Shown here one piece after another: positions 49,755 through 58,864 of a DNA stretch of 64,000 bases. How positions within the stretch are numbered: position 1 is the first letter of the stretch; the number at the start of each line of letters is the position of its first letter. The notes under the pieces were generated by a model. It was not told the DNA's origin. It did no database searches and was given only the letters and a program-made list of their open reading frames with translations. The position numbers were made by a program, and so were the translations under genes. The stretch lies in assembly GCF_014645315.1 (NCBI RefSeq), contig NZ_BMLQ01000002.1, positions 248,001-312,000 on the forward strand, in the 5' to 3' direction. Origin of the DNA: Citricoccus zhacaiensis. Lineage in GTDB: Bacteria > Actinomycetota > Actinomycetes > Actinomycetales > Micrococcaceae.

Positions 49755-50894
49755 ATGGGCACAGAGATCGACTTCGGCTGGTTCATCCCCACGATGGGAG
49801 ACACGGCGCGGATCGGGGACCCCACCAGCTCCACGCCGCCGAGCCTGGATCTCTTCACCCACATCGCGCAGACCGCCGAGGACGCCGGCTTCACCTACCT
49901 CCTCGTCCCCGTGATGCCCGAGTGCTACGAGGCGTACATCTCCTGTGCCATGGTCTCGGCGCGGACGCAGAGGATCGACATGCTTGTGGCCGCCCGGGCC
50001 GGGTTCATCGCCCCTCCCGTCATGGCCAAGATGCTCTCCACCTTCGACCAGCTCTCCGGAGGGCGGCTACGCGTCAACCTCATCACCGGTGGCGACTCCG
50101 CCGAGATGGCCGCGGACGGGCTGTTCTATGACCACGACGAGCGCTACGACGTGCTGACGGAGACGGTCGAGATCCTCAAGGACGCCTGGACCCGGGACGA
50201 GCCCTTCGATGTGGACGGACGGTACTTCACCGCCCGCGGCGTCCACGTCCAGCCCCGGCCGGTCCAGGCACCGCATCCGCCGCTCTACCTCGGCGGGATG
50301 TCCGAGTCGGCTCGTGAGCTGTGCGCCAGCCATGCCGACGTGCACCTGTTCTGGGGCGACACCCCCGCGAACATCGCGAAGAACGTCCAGGACATGACCG
50401 CCCGCGCCGCCGCCAAGGGCCGCACCCTGGACTTCGGCATGCGCCTGCAGGTGATCGTCCGCGAGACCGAGGAACAGGCCTGGGCCGCCGCCGAGGACCT
50501 GATCTCGGCTGCCAGCGCGGAGCACCGGGAGTCAGTCCAGGGGCGCTGGAGCGAATCGAAGGCCAACGACCGCATGAAGGAGCTCGCCCAGGCCGAGGGG
50601 CATCTGGTGGGCGAGCACCTGTGGAGCGGCATCGCGACGGTGCGCCACGGCGCGGGCATCGCGATCGTCGGCAACCCGGAGCAGGTGGCGGACACCATCG
50701 CCGAGTTCGTGGACGCCGGCTGCTCCAGCTTCTGCCTCTCCGGCTACCCGCACGCCGACGAGGCCGCACGTTTCGGTCACCTCGTCATGCCGCTGCTCCG
50801 AGAGCGCTTCGCCGTGAAGGGCGCCCGTCCCGGCGGACGGGACAGTGCGGAAGACACGACGCCGGCCGCGGCCCTGGTGGGATCAGACGGCTGA
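49755..50894 (+). CDS. LLM-class flavin-dependent monooxygenase (SsuD-like)
   Basis: 379-aa FMNH2-dependent monooxygenase of the alkanesulfonate/nitrilotriacetate group. DFGWFIPTMGDT opens the barrel; RVNLITGGDSAEMAADGLFYDHDERYDVLTE is the SsuD signature region, and PHPPLYLGGMSES and TVRHGAGIAIVGNPEQVADTI close it. Needs a separate flavin reductase. ATG 49755 is preceded by AGGGTGCACGAGG, an imperfect ribosome site. Its final 12 bases overlap the convergent GyrI-like gene. No sulfonate transporter is adjacent, so the substrate is open. Confidence 0.88.
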   Translation: MGTEIDFGWFIPTMGDTARIGDPTSSTPPSLDLFTHIAQTAEDAGFTYLLVPVMPECYEAYISCAMVSARTQRIDMLVAARAGFIAPPVMAKMLSTFDQLSGGRLRVNLITGGDSAEMAADGLFYDHDERYDVLTETVEILKDAWTRDEPFDVDGRYFTARGVHVQPRPVQAPHPPLYLGGMSESARELCASHADVHLFWGDTPANIAKNVQDMTARAAAKGRTLDFGMRLQVIVRETEEQAWAAAEDLISAASAEHRESVQGRWSESKANDRMKELAQAEGHLVGEHLWSGIATVRHGAGIAIVGNPEQVADTIAEFVDAGCSSFCLSGYPHADEAARFGHLVMPLLRERFAVKGARPGGRDSAEDTTPAAALVGSDG

Positions 50895-51521
50895 CTGGAG
50901 AACGGGTTGCCGCAGTAGGGTGCGCAGCTTCTCCGGTGCGGTCTTGCGGGGATCGCTGAAGTAGACCTCGTGGTGGGTGCCCGTCAGGTACAGCCTGTTG
51001 TCGGGGATGAAGCCGTGGTGCATCTCCTCCAGGACCGGTGCCTCGTCGTCGAAGGAGCCGACGTGCAGGGTCTGCACGCAGAGGCCCTCCTCAAGGGTGG
51101 CCAGACGGACGTCGTCGAGACGCGCCGGCGGGCCGGCGGCGGTCTTGGCCCCCTTGATCCGCACGGCCTCGATCGCCGCCTCCACCATCTCATCGCCGAT
51201 CCAGTCCGGGACGAGGAGCATCATGGCCCACTCCCACTGCGACTTGTCCCTGGCCGAGGTGAACACCTCCATGTCCCCAGCCCACCACAGCCCTTCCAGC
51301 GGCGGCACCACGTAGTCACGCTGGAGTTCCTGCTTGGACGCGAACTTCAGCGTGTAGGCCACCGGGTACAGGGCCTGCAGTGTGGCGGCGTATCTCGGGT
51401 CGGAGTTGGGGTCCCCCTGGCCGTCCAGCACGAGGTACCGCAGTGCCGGGACCTGAAGGAGGCGGAACTCACCGACGCGGGCTCGGTACGAGTCGAGCGA
51501 CTTCTTGAGGTCGATCTTCAT
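50883..51521 (-). CDS. GyrI-like small-molecule-binding protein
   Basis: 212-aa protein with a GyrI-like (SHS2-type) fold: LLQVPALRYLVLDGQGDPNSDPRY, LYPVAYTLKF, VVPPLEGLWWAGD and LEEMHHGFIPDNRLYLTGTHHEVYFSDPRKTAPEKLRTLLRQPV. The pattern matches the actinobacterial family often annotated GyrI-like domain-containing protein, which binds cationic amphipathic compounds. No DNA-binding domain is attached. ATG 51521 starts it. It lies in opposite orientation between the monooxygenase and CstA genes. Confidence 0.85.
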   Translation of the reverse strand: MKIDLKKSLDSYRARVGEFRLLQVPALRYLVLDGQGDPNSDPRYAATLQALYPVAYTLKFASKQELQRDYVVPPLEGLWWAGDMEVFTSARDKSQWEWAMMLLVPDWIGDEMVEAAIEAVRIKGAKTAAGPPARLDDVRLATLEEGLCVQTLHVGSFDDEAPVLEEMHHGFIPDNRLYLTGTHHEVYFSDPRKTAPEKLRTLLRQPVLQSAV

Positions 51522-51632
51522 CGTCTGGCAGCCCGGTTCGCAGTATCGATGGTTCCGTGCAGGTGGGTCCTGATGGCAGGATGTGCGGCAACGCACCATG
51601 TCATTCGCACCGACACCGCAGATGAGGTCACT

Positions 51633-53342
51633 ATGAACTCCCTTGTGCTCGCCGTGGTCGGGGTCGCCATGATCCTGCTCGGCTATTTCCTCTACTCGAA
51701 GTACCTCTCCAAAAAGGTGTACAGGCTGGACCCGGAGTACACCACCCCCGCGCACCGCTTCGAGGACGGGGTGGACTACGTTCCCACCAACAAGTTCGTG
51801 CTCTGGGGCCACCACTTCACCTCGGTCGCCGGTGCCGCGCCCATCGTCGGACCCGCCGTTGCCGTGATCTGGGGCTGGGCCCCGGCCTTCCTGTGGGTCA
51901 CCCTGGGGACGGTCTTCTTCGCGGGCATGCACGACCTCGGGGCGATGTGGGCCTCGAACCGCAACAAGGCGCGGTCCGTGGGCACCCTGTCCGGCCGGTA
52001 TATCGGGCGTCATGGACGCAATCTGTTCCTGATCGTCATCTTCCTGCTGCTCCTCATGGTCAACGCGGCCTTCGCCGTGGTGATCTCCAACCTGCTCGTC
52101 TCCACCCCCACGTCGGTGATCCCCACTTGGGGAGCGATCGTGGTGGCCCTGCTGATCGGCCAGGCGATCTACCGGCTGAAGTGGAACCTGCCGATCGTCT
52201 CGATCGTGGGCGTGATAGCCCTCTACGGCCTGATGATCCTGGGCGACATGTTCCCGATCGTGCTCCCGGAGACCATCCTCGGCCTGAGTGCAAACGCGTT
52301 CTGGATCGTCGTGCTGTTCCTCTACGCCGGGGTGGCCTCCCTGTTGCCGGTGTGGATGCTGTTGCAGCCACGCGACTACATCAACGGCCTGCAGCTGTTC
52401 ATCGGCCTCGGGATCCTCTACCTGGCCATCGCCATCTCCTCCCCCACCGTGGTGGCGCCCGCCGTCAACCAGAACGTCCCGGAGGGGACTCCGGGAATCT
52501 TCCCGCTTCTGTTCGTGACCATCGCCTGCGGCGCGATCTCCGGATTCCACGGGATCGTCGCCTCCGGCACCAGCGCCAAACAGCTGGACAAGGAGACCGA
52601 CGCCCGCTTCGTGGGCTACTTCGGAGCCGTCGGGGAGGGACTGCTCGCGCTGGGCACCATCATCGCCACCACCGCAGGATTCCAGACCGTGGCCCAGTGG
52701 GAAGAGGTCTATGCGGCCTTCAATGACGGCGGCGTGGAGGCCTTCGTGAACGCCGGCGGCGGCATCCTCAATGCCGGGCTGGGCATCCCCACGTCACTGT
52801 CCGCCACCATCCTGGCCACCATGGCGGTGCTCTTCGCGGCCACCACCATGGACACCGGCGTGCGCCTGCAGCGGTTCGTGGTCACGGAGATCGGCGAGAT
52901 CATGGGCGTCAAGCTCAACATCTGGGTCTCCACGCTGGTCGTGCTGGCCGTCACCATGGGCCTGTCCTTCGGGGCCGGCGCGGACGGTTCGGGTGGCATG
53001 GTCATCTGGCCGCTGTTCGGCACCACCAACCAGCTGCTGGCGGCCCTGACGCTGGCCATCATCGCGGTCATGCTCATTCAGTTGCGCCGCCCGGTCTGGC
53101 CGGTGCTCATCCCCCTGGTCTTCGTGGCGATCGTCAGCGTGTACGCGCTGATCATCCAGCTCGGGACGTTCTTCAGCACGCAGAACTGGCTGCTGCTCGT
53201 GCTGGACGTGATCATCCTGATCTGCGCCCTGTGGGTCATCGTCGAGGCCGTGGCGGCGATGAACCGCGCCCGCCGGGAGCCGCCGGTGGAGTTCGCCGAG
53301 GCAGAGGACGACGAGCTGGACCCCTCCAGCTCGGAACTGTGA
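51633..53342 (+). CDS. cstA: CstA-family carbon starvation transporter
   Basis: 569-aa transporter with about 16 helices; CstA proteins import peptides or pyruvate when carbon is limiting. Signatures: HRFEDGVDYVPTNKFVLWGHHFTSVAGAAPIVGPAVAVIWG, AGMHDLGAMWASNRNKARSVG, CGAISGFHGIVASGTSAKQLDKETDARFVGYFG and FGTTNQLLAALTLAII. Shorter than the E. coli CstA (about 700 aa), as in Gram-positives. ATG 51633 has GAGGTC upstream. The last base overlaps the GTG of the CC-star gene (GTGA), so the two are coupled; E. coli instead has YbdD next to CstA. Confidence 0.92.
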   Translation: MNSLVLAVVGVAMILLGYFLYSKYLSKKVYRLDPEYTTPAHRFEDGVDYVPTNKFVLWGHHFTSVAGAAPIVGPAVAVIWGWAPAFLWVTLGTVFFAGMHDLGAMWASNRNKARSVGTLSGRYIGRHGRNLFLIVIFLLLLMVNAAFAVVISNLLVSTPTSVIPTWGAIVVALLIGQAIYRLKWNLPIVSIVGVIALYGLMILGDMFPIVLPETILGLSANAFWIVVLFLYAGVASLLPVWMLLQPRDYINGLQLFIGLGILYLAIAISSPTVVAPAVNQNVPEGTPGIFPLLFVTIACGAISGFHGIVASGTSAKQLDKETDARFVGYFGAVGEGLLALGTIIATTAGFQTVAQWEEVYAAFNDGGVEAFVNAGGGILNAGLGIPTSLSATILATMAVLFAATTMDTGVRLQRFVVTEIGEIMGVKLNIWVSTLVVLAVTMGLSFGAGADGSGGMVIWPLFGTTNQLLAALTLAIIAVMLIQLRRPVWPVLIPLVFVAIVSVYALIIQLGTFFSTQNWLLLVLDVIILICALWVIVEAVAAMNRARREPPVEFAEAEDDELDPSSSEL

Positions 53343-53632
53343 CCGAGACCGTGACCGAGACCGGGGTGCCGGGCTGGCGCCGGCGACTGGCCGGCGTCGG
53401 GCGTGGCCTGCAGGACTACTACGCGGGACCCTACCGGTCGACGTTCGCGCGGGCCCGGCGGGACGAGGAGGACCTGTTCATGATGATGGTGTTCTCGGAC
53501 GCGCTGGGCGTGCCGAACCCGGCTTCCTACTACACTGTCGAGCTGCTTCCGGTGGTGTACGAGCGCTTCCACGAGTGGCACCGTCGGATGGGTATGGAGC
53601 GGTCCCCCCTTGATTCACTCTCCTGTTGCTGA
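53339..53632 (+). CDS. Cory-CC-star-type small protein ending in CysCys
   Basis: 97-aa cytoplasmic protein: RRLAGVGRGLQDYYAGPYRS, ARRDEEDLFMMMVFSDALGVPNPASYYTVELLPVVYERFHEW, ending in DSLSCC followed directly by the stop. A family with a terminal Cys-Cys and neighbourhood with CstA and an ArsA-like ATPase is known to me as 'cory-CC-star'. The start GTG 53339 overlaps the CstA stop (GTGA). No membrane segment. Role unknown, but tight coupling to CstA and to the ATPase gene 52 bp downstream indicates a three-part system. Confidence 0.8.
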   Translation: MTETVTETGVPGWRRRLAGVGRGLQDYYAGPYRSTFARARRDEEDLFMMMVFSDALGVPNPASYYTVELLPVVYERFHEWHRRMGMERSPLDSLSCC

Positions 53633-53684
53633 CCCTGGACCCCGGCCGGACAGACCGAACAGACCGAAGACTGGAGGGTGCGGG

Positions 53685-54674
53685 ATGATGCCGCTGACGG
53701 AGATTCTCCGCGACCGCCGGGTGGTGTTCTTCGGGGGCAAGGGGGGCGTCGGCAAGACCACCCTGTCCTCTGCCACCGCTCTCGCCCTGGCCCGGGCCGG
53801 GCAGCGCGTCCTGCTGGTCTCCACCGATCCCGCGCACAATCTCGGCCACCTCTGGGAGCGGGCCGTCGGCGACGCCGAGGTGATGCTGTGGGAGGGGGCG
53901 GGGACCGGACGGGTGAGTGGCACGGAACTGGACCCCGACCGCGTGGCGCGGGAACACCTGGAGGCGGTGGGTCGCACGGTCAAGGGGTTGATGCCGGAAC
54001 ACCTGCACCGGGAAGTGGATCGCTACTTCCAGCTCGCCCGGCAGTCACCGGGCACCCAGGAGGCGGCGCTGCTGGAGAAGATGTCCACCACCGTGCTGGA
54101 GGCGTCGGAGCGGTTCGACGTGGTGGTCCTGGACACCGCGCCCACCGGCCACACCGCCCGACTGTTGGAACTGCCCACACTCATGTCCGCCTGGACGGAC
54201 GGACTGCTGAGCCGGCGGGAGAAGACCGAACGGTTCTCGGATGCCCTGCGAGGTCTCGACGGTCCCCGCCGCCGCGGCCGCGGACGCAGCGCCCAGGAGG
54301 TGCGCGACGGTGAGATCCGCCGGGTGCTGGAGCAGCGTCAACGGCTCTTCGGAGACATGCGGCGACTGCTGGCCGATGCCGCCACCACCGCCTTCGTCAT
54401 GGTGCTGACCGCCGAGCGTATGCCCGTGCAGGAGACACTCGCCCTCCACGGCCAACTGCGTGCCACCGGGGTGGACCCGGCGGCACTGGTGGTGAACCGG
54501 CGCTCCCCCCAGGACGCCGGCGAGTTCCTGGCACGCCGGCATGAGGCTGAGGGCGGCCACCTTCGCGTGCTGACGGCCGGGCTGCCGGAGGTCCCCCTGG
54601 TGGAGCTCCCACTGCTGTCCGGTGAGGTCACCGGGCTCGAGGCCATCGGGCGGTTCGCAGACCTGCTCGCGTAG
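53685..54674 (+). CDS. ArsA/Get3-related ATPase
   Basis: 329-aa P-loop ATPase. Deviant Walker A FFGGKGGVGKTTLS, switch I LVSTDPAHNLGHLW and switch II VVLDTAPTGHTARLLELP identify the ArsA/Get3 branch. The sequence contains no cysteine at all, so arsenite binding as in ArsA can be excluded; Get3-type metal dimerisation is also unlikely. It has only one ATPase domain. ATG 53685 (GGAGG 7 nt upstream) starts it. It is cotranscribed with cstA and the CC-star gene; it may insert or chaperone a membrane partner, which is inference. Confidence 0.88.
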   Translation: MMPLTEILRDRRVVFFGGKGGVGKTTLSSATALALARAGQRVLLVSTDPAHNLGHLWERAVGDAEVMLWEGAGTGRVSGTELDPDRVAREHLEAVGRTVKGLMPEHLHREVDRYFQLARQSPGTQEAALLEKMSTTVLEASERFDVVVLDTAPTGHTARLLELPTLMSAWTDGLLSRREKTERFSDALRGLDGPRRRGRGRSAQEVRDGEIRRVLEQRQRLFGDMRRLLADAATTAFVMVLTAERMPVQETLALHGQLRATGVDPAALVVNRRSPQDAGEFLARRHEAEGGHLRVLTAGLPEVPLVELPLLSGEVTGLEAIGRFADLLA

Positions 54675-54838
54675 GCAGGCCACCCGGACGGGGGCGAGCG
54701 GGCACCAGGGCCGCCGCACGGCGACTCTCGCCAAGTCGGGCCCGGTGTGGGCATGCTGGCACGGTGGCGCCGGCCGTCCGCGACTACCAGGACTCGTCGC
54801 CGTAGCGTACCGAGAACCGGAGCAGAGAGGCGCACAGC

Positions 54839-56344
54839 GTGCATTCACTATGGCTGGACACCCACCCCGTCCCCGCCCCCGGGACCGATCAGTTCGTCCC
54901 CGGGGCCGACTATGACACGGTGGTGGCCGGTGCCGGCCTGACCGGCCTGACCACGGCGGTGCTCCTGGCACGTGCGGGCCAGCGGGTCGCCGTGCTGGAG
55001 GCACGCTCCGTCGGCGCGGCAACCACCGGCAACACCACGGCCAAGCTGTCCCTGTTGCAGGGCACCACCCTCTCCCAGATCAGCCGGCACCAGTCGGACG
55101 CGGTCCTGCGGGCCTACGTGGAGGGCAACCGCGAGGGCCAGTCATGGCTGCTGCGCTACCTTGAGGAGCGCGGCGTCCCGTTTCAACGGCGCCGGGCCTA
55201 CACCTACGCCACCAGCCCTCAGGGCACCGAGGCCCTGAGACGGGAACAGCGGGCCGCCGAGGCCGCCGGCCTCCCGGTCACGTGGACGGAGGAGACCGAG
55301 CTCCCGTTTGCCATGGCCGGCGCGATCGCCCTCGAGGACCAGGCCCAGTTCCATCCGATGGAGGTCCTGGACGCCCTGGCCACCGAGTTGCGCGAGCGCG
55401 GCGGGACCCTGGTCCAGGGTGTCCGCGTCACCGGAGCGGGCATCGGATCCCCCCTCACCGTGGAGACCAGCCACGGAAAGGTGCAGGCCGACCACCTCGT
55501 GCTCGCCACGGGGGCGCCGGTCCTGGACCGCGGCGGCTACTTCGCCAAACTCCTGCCCCAGCGGTCCTATGCCCAGGCCTACCGCGTCCCCGGATCACTC
55601 GAAGGCCTGCCGCAGGGGATGTACCTCAGCGCCGACGCCCCCTCCCGCTCGCTGCGCACCGCGCCCCTCGGCGACGAGGAGTTGCTGCTGGTGGGCGGCA
55701 ACGGTCACGTGGTCGGCCGGCAGGATTCGCCGCAGGCCGCAGTGGACGACCTCGAGGCCTGGACCGCCGAGCACTTCCCCGGCGCCCAGCGCACCCACTC
55801 CTGGGCCGCCCAGGACTACCGCTCGGCCAACCTCATCCCCTTCGTGGGCACGCTGCCGCGCGGGGGTGGCGGTATCTACCTGGCCACCGGCTACAACAAG
55901 TGGGGCATGACCAACGCCGTGGCGGCGGCACTGGCCATCACCGCCGAGCTGCTCGGCGGCCAGATCCCCTGGGCCGCCACCCTCGGCCGGCGTCTCACCA
56001 CCCCGTCCGACCTGCTGACCGGGCTGAAGGACGCCCTCGGCGTCGGCAGGGAGGCGACCACCGGCTGGGCCTCGGCCGAGCTGCACTCGCTGCCGGAGGA
56101 CCCCCCGGCCGAGGGCGAGGGGATCGTCGGACGTCAGGGCGCCACGCCCGTGGGGGTGTCCACGGTGGACGGCACCACCAGAAAGGTCTCGGCGGTGTGC
56201 CCGCACCTAGGCGGCATCCTGCGGTGGAACGATGCGGAGTGCTCCTGGGACTGCCCGCTGCACGGCTCCCGGTTCAGTGCCGACGGGGCTCAGCTGGAGG
56301 GTCCAGCCGTCCGGGACCTGCCCACCGTCACCCGCTCGGAATGA
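54839..56344 (+). CDS. FAD-dependent oxidoreductase with C-terminal Rieske domain
   Basis: 501-aa fusion. Residues ~22-400 form a DAO-type FAD domain (VVAGAGLTGLTTAVLLARAGQRVAVLEA, GNTTAKLSLLQGTT, YRSANLIPFVGTLPRGGGGIYLATGYNKWGMTNAVA). Residues ~420-501 carry a Rieske [2Fe-2S] cluster with CPHLGG and CPLHGSRF ligands (Cys-x-His and Cys-x-x-His). Similar proteins are common in actinobacteria and bacilli; they may oxidise an amine or D-amino-acid-like substrate with electrons routed through the iron-sulphur centre. GTG 54839 has GAGAGG 8 nt upstream. No operon partner. Confidence 0.88.
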   Translation: MHSLWLDTHPVPAPGTDQFVPGADYDTVVAGAGLTGLTTAVLLARAGQRVAVLEARSVGAATTGNTTAKLSLLQGTTLSQISRHQSDAVLRAYVEGNREGQSWLLRYLEERGVPFQRRRAYTYATSPQGTEALRREQRAAEAAGLPVTWTEETELPFAMAGAIALEDQAQFHPMEVLDALATELRERGGTLVQGVRVTGAGIGSPLTVETSHGKVQADHLVLATGAPVLDRGGYFAKLLPQRSYAQAYRVPGSLEGLPQGMYLSADAPSRSLRTAPLGDEELLLVGGNGHVVGRQDSPQAAVDDLEAWTAEHFPGAQRTHSWAAQDYRSANLIPFVGTLPRGGGGIYLATGYNKWGMTNAVAAALAITAELLGGQIPWAATLGRRLTTPSDLLTGLKDALGVGREATTGWASAELHSLPEDPPAEGEGIVGRQGATPVGVSTVDGTTRKVSAVCPHLGGILRWNDAECSWDCPLHGSRFSADGAQLEGPAVRDLPTVTRSE

Positions 56345-56398
56345 CCGGCTGACGGACAGGCTGCACCACGAGAGAGACGGATCCCGGGCGATCCGGCG

Positions 56399-56905
56399 TC
56401 AGCCCTGCGCGGCCGCCCACTCGGCGACCCGCCGTCCACTCTCCGCCTCGGTCAGGTCCTCCACACGGGACATCAGCGACCACCGGACACCGAAGGGATC
56501 CCGGATGGAGGCGAAGCGGTCCCCGGAGACGAAGGTGCTCAGCGGCTTACGGATGGTCGCCCCTGCCCGCTGTGCCCGGGCCACCAGCCCATCCACGTCC
56601 GCGCAGTACAGCCCCATCGAGTAACAGTCCTCGTCACCGGCGGGGGCCGGCACCAGCCCAAAGTCCGGGTGGGGTTCGCCCAGCTGCAACCGGCCCTGCC
56701 CGAAGTCCAGCTCGGCATGCACCACCACGCCGCCCATCTCGGTGACGCCCAGGACGCGGGCGCCGAAGACCTCACGGTAGAACTCGATGGCCTCCTTCGC
56801 CCCGGCCACCGCCAGGAACGGAGTCAGGCTCGTGTATCCCGCCGGCACGCCGGCAGTCGTATGCTCTCCAGTGACCCCGAGCCGGGGCATGTCCTGTTCA
56901 TTCAT
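56399..56905 (-). CDS. VOC-family protein (PhnB-like)
   Basis: 168-aa VOC protein: SLTPFLAVAGAKEAIEFYREVFGARVLGVTEMGG, HAELDFGQGRLQLGEPHPDFG, YCADVDGLVARAQRAGATIRKPL and FGVRWSLMSRVEDLTEAE show the PhnB-type glyoxalase fold. ATG 56905 is preceded by a suitable gap but no strong ribosome site. It is divergent from the AraC regulator gene (147 bp away), which may control it. Its C-terminal AEWAAAQG tail is hydrophilic. Confidence 0.88.
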   Translation of the reverse strand: MNEQDMPRLGVTGEHTTAGVPAGYTSLTPFLAVAGAKEAIEFYREVFGARVLGVTEMGGVVVHAELDFGQGRLQLGEPHPDFGLVPAPAGDEDCYSMGLYCADVDGLVARAQRAGATIRKPLSTFVSGDRFASIRDPFGVRWSLMSRVEDLTEAESGRRVAEWAAAQG

Positions 56906-57052
56906 GGACTCACCGTAGGCCCGGGTTCCGCCCCAAAGCTTGCAGATTCGCGACACGTGCGGGATCGCCCCTCCGCCGGCCACGCAGCTTTCCCCCTTGG
57001 CCACCCCGTAGCCACCCACACAGCCGCCCCCAGTCCGAGAGGAGCGCCACCC

Positions 57053-57838
57053 GTGACCACGCCGGATGATGCCCGCGGCATCCTCTACCCGACCCGGCTC
57101 CCCACCTTCCACCGCATCTCGGCCCCGCCCGGGCTCGAACCACTCCTGCGCTGGTTCTGGATCCCGCAGTGGAACCTGGCCCCGGGCCGGACGTCGCGCC
57201 AGGAGATCCTGCCGTTCCCCGCCGCCAACCTCGTCGTCCAGCCGGGCGCGGTGTCCCTCACGGGCCCGTCCACCCGGGTCTCGTTCCGCGACCTGACGGG
57301 CACCGGCTGGGCGGTGGGCGCGTTGCTGCGCCCGGCCGGCGTCGTGCAATGTCACCCGGAGCCGGGCCGGCTCCGGGACACCGAGGTGCCCTTCGAGGCT
57401 CCTGACCTACTGGCCTCGGTGGAGGCCGCCATGGCGCACGACGCCGGCGCGACCGCCCGCGGTGAGGCCGCCTCGGCCTTCGTCCGGTGGGCGGAGGACC
57501 GGATGGTCCCGCCGGACGCCGCAGGCCGGCTCGCCAACGCGATGGAGGAGATGATCGCGACGGATCGGTCGATCGTGCGGGTGGAGCAGGTCGCCGATCG
57601 GCTGGGCGTCTCGGTCCGCGGTGTCCAGCGGCTCGCCCGCAGCCATGTGGGCGTGCCCCCGCTGGCGATCATCCGCCGGTACCGGCTGCAGGAGGCGGCG
57701 GTCCGGCTGCGCGAGGAGCCGGCGGTCACGATCGCGGACATCGCCGCCGAGCTCGGCTACGCCGACCACGCCCATCTGAGCCGGGACTTCCGCACAGTGC
57801 TGGGACTGACGCCACGCACCTACCGGGGTGGTCAGTAG
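57053..57838 (+). CDS. AraC-family transcriptional regulator
   Basis: 261-aa regulator: an N-terminal ligand-binding-like part (LPFPAANLVVQPGAVSLTGPS, GTGWAVGALLRPAGV) then the AraC double HTH in the last ~100 residues (RVEQVADRLGVSVRGVQRLARSHVGVPPLAIIRRYRLQEAAVRL, ADIAAELGYADHAHLSRDFRTVLGLTPRTYRGG). GTG 57053 with AGGAG 9 nt upstream. Divergent VOC gene is the probable target. Its last 7 bases overlap the convergent amidohydrolase gene. Confidence 0.9.
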   Translation: MTTPDDARGILYPTRLPTFHRISAPPGLEPLLRWFWIPQWNLAPGRTSRQEILPFPAANLVVQPGAVSLTGPSTRVSFRDLTGTGWAVGALLRPAGVVQCHPEPGRLRDTEVPFEAPDLLASVEAAMAHDAGATARGEAASAFVRWAEDRMVPPDAAGRLANAMEEMIATDRSIVRVEQVADRLGVSVRGVQRLARSHVGVPPLAIIRRYRLQEAAVRLREEPAVTIADIAAELGYADHAHLSRDFRTVLGLTPRTYRGGQ

Positions 57839-58731
57839 CCGAGCAGCCGGCGCGGGATGTTCCACAGGACGTTGCGCATCCACTCGTCCCCGAGTCCCCA
57901 GCCCACGAGGGCCTCGATCTGGTGGCTGTAGGGGTAGGGGATCGAGGGGAAGTCCGAGCCGAAGACCACTTTGCCGTCGAGACCGGCCATGATCGCCGGA
58001 TAGTCCGCCGGGATCGGGGCGCGCTGCTCCATCGCGGTGGTGCCGACCATGGTGGTGTCGAGGTAGACGTTCGGGTGCTCGGCCGCCAGCCCGGCGAAGG
58101 CCCGGTAGTCGGGCAGGCCGGCGTGCGCGATCACCAGCACGAGGCCGGGGTGACGGTCGGCGAGCGCCCGGATGGGGCCGATCCCGGTGAACTCGCCCCG
58201 GTGGGGGCCGTTGCCGCAGTGGATGACCACCGGCGTCCCCGCCTGCTCCAGGAGTACCCAAGCCTCTTCCAGGGCGGGGTCCAGCGGGGAGAACCCGCCG
58301 ACCTGGACGTGCACCTTGAAGGCGCGCGCTCCGGCTTCCAGGGCGTCCGCGACCTGCCGTCCCGCTGACGTCCCGTCCGGCTCCGGGTAGAACGTGGCCG
58401 AGTGGATGGCGTGAGGATGGGAGGCCGCGAAGGCGGTGGAGAACTCATTGAGCCAGGAAGCCATGCCGGGCCGGTGCGCGTAGTTGAGGGTGGTGTAGGC
58501 GGTGACGCCCAGTGTTTCCAGGCGGCGGACGCGCTCCTCGATCCCCGCGCGGTAGGCGATGGGCCACGGCAGTCCACCGTCCTCTCCCTGCCGGTCGAAG
58601 AAGGCCCAGACCTTCTCCTGGACGGTGTCCGGCATGAAGTGCACGTGCAGGTCCACCAGGCCCGGCAGTCCCAGCGACTGCAGGTAGGGACGGACCTCCT
58701 CGTCCGTGCGGGGCGCCGGGGTGTGGGTCAC
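57832..58731 (-). CDS. Amidohydrolase-family (amidohydro_2) protein
   Basis: 299-aa TIM-barrel metal hydrolase. LVDLHVHFMP is the first HxH metal site; FKVHVQVGGFSPLDPALEEAW, VVIHCGNGPHRGEF, LVIAHAGLPDYRAF and VVFGSDFPSIPYPYSHQIEAL (Asp ligand) complete the amidohydrolase-2 pattern. Related to the 2-pyrone-4,6-dicarboxylate lactonase / ACMSD group acting on carboxylic or cyclic substrates. GTG 58731 follows GAGGAG 8 nt upstream. No neighbouring catabolic genes. Confidence 0.85.
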   Translation of the reverse strand: MTHTPAPRTDEEVRPYLQSLGLPGLVDLHVHFMPDTVQEKVWAFFDRQGEDGGLPWPIAYRAGIEERVRRLETLGVTAYTTLNYAHRPGMASWLNEFSTAFAASHPHAIHSATFYPEPDGTSAGRQVADALEAGARAFKVHVQVGGFSPLDPALEEAWVLLEQAGTPVVIHCGNGPHRGEFTGIGPIRALADRHPGLVLVIAHAGLPDYRAFAGLAAEHPNVYLDTTMVGTTAMEQRAPIPADYPAIMAGLDGKVVFGSDFPSIPYPYSHQIEALVGWGLGDEWMRNVLWNIPRRLLGY

Positions 58732-58864
58732 GGGATGGCTCCTCAGGGAGGGGATCGATGGATGGGGTGAGTGAATCGGGTCCGCGGAACCGGCTCTCAC
58801 CTGTTGGCATCCTACGGGTCACGGTCCTGGAACCAACCGCGCCCAGGCCATCCGAGCCCCTAGA

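Noticed and set aside
56365-56398. Possible degenerate fourth copy of the 61-bp repeat (CACGAGAG and GATCC-like parts between convergent genes)
   Set aside because: Only short fragments match and spacing differs; it cannot be distinguished from chance by eye.
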